DNA of 6,650 nucleotides from CAUZSN01 sp963582345 (GTDB lineage: Bacteria; Planctomycetota; Planctomycetia; Planctomycetales; Planctomycetaceae), in the NCBI GenBank assembly GCA_963582345.1, contig CAUZSN010000139.1:1-6650 (forward strand), read 5' to 3'. This document shows, in pieces, positions 6,538 through 6,650 of the stretch. Every line of letters begins with the position of its first letter. Position 1 is the first letter of the stretch. A program made the translations under genes and the position numbers. The notes beneath the pieces are model-generated. The model had not been told where the DNA came from. It did not search any database and saw only the letters and a program-made list of their open reading frames with translations.

Positions 6538-6648
6538 CTAAACTTGTTCCGACTCGACTTGCATCACGAGCTCTCCAAAATCAGTGGTCAACTCACTGGA
6601 AATTTTTTCCATGGATCGAATAAGCGTGCCCGTTAGTCGGCATTCGTC
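6538..6648 (-). CDS. Possible C-terminus of a convergent minus-strand gene, cut off by the window
   Basis: Reading the minus strand from the window edge, a frame stays open for 36 codons and ends with TAG at 6540-6538, 9 bases past the nrnA stop. The peptide is hydrophilic and Glu-rich (MEKISSELTTDFGELVMQ near the middle, ending VESEQV), which looks protein-like. I do not recognise a family. An open frame of this length is not rare by chance, so this rests on composition and on the common arrangement of tightly packed convergent genes. Confidence 0.3.
   Translation of the reverse strand, partial: DECRLTGTLIRSMEKISSELTTDFGELVMQVESEQV
6582..6608 (+). terminator. Weak candidate intrinsic terminator after nrnA
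   Basis: CAGTG (6582-6586) and CACTG (6594-6598) can form a 5-bp stem around a 7-nt loop, followed after four bases by six T residues (6603-6608). The stem is short and the T-run is slightly displaced. It also falls inside the possible minus-strand coding end, so the two calls compete. Confidence 0.2.
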
Positions 6649-6650
6649 GT

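Noticed and set aside
6611..6650. A + strand gene beginning at ATG 6611 and running off the window
   Set aside because: Only 13 codons are visible and the ribosome site is weak (GGA about 10 nt upstream); it cannot be told from chance.
1..6650. CRISPR array, tRNA or rRNA gene, insertion sequence or phage element
   Set aside because: I found no regularly spaced repeats, cloverleaf or rRNA signatures, transposase motifs or terminal repeats; the region reads as ordinary chromosomal genes.

Overview
The window is a gene-dense bacterial chromosome segment. All six well-supported genes plus a partial one at the left edge lie on the + strand. A planctomycete of the Pirellula/Rhodopirellula type is my best guess. 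The reasons are moderate GC, GTG starts on fabD and acpP, a short fatty-acid cluster without fabH or fabG, and a degenerate ketosynthase directly behind FabF. The assignment is inferred from protein style and gene order, not from a database search.

Layout: the 3' end of plsX (1-252); fabD (407-1315); acpP (1464-1700); fabF (1704-2948), 3 nt behind acpP; a second ketosynthase-fold gene with altered active-site residues (about 3134-4444); ribF (4564-5496); and an nrnA-type DHH/DHHA1 phosphoesterase (5542-6528). The last ~110 bases may hold the 3' end of a convergent minus-strand gene, with weak support. No gene-free stretch exceeds 160 bases. The gaps before acpP, before the second ketosynthase and before ribF each hold a plausible sigma70-like promoter, so the segment may be several short transcription units.

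Functionally, PlsX, FabD, ACP and FabF form a core type II fatty acid synthesis block. FabD loads malonyl onto ACP, FabF condenses it with acyl chains, and PlsX hands acyl groups to phospholipid synthesis. RibF (FMN/FAD synthesis) and NrnA (nanoRNA and pAp degradation) are housekeeping genes that look like a separate unit.

The most interesting item is the gene at about 3134-4444. It keeps the ketosynthase fold, the first catalytic His and the conserved Lys. The nucleophilic Cys is Glu, the second His is Asn, and the C-terminal Gly-rich gating loop is lost. It resembles a chain-length-factor (KS-beta) partner more than a condensing enzyme, and it sits next to an intact FabF.
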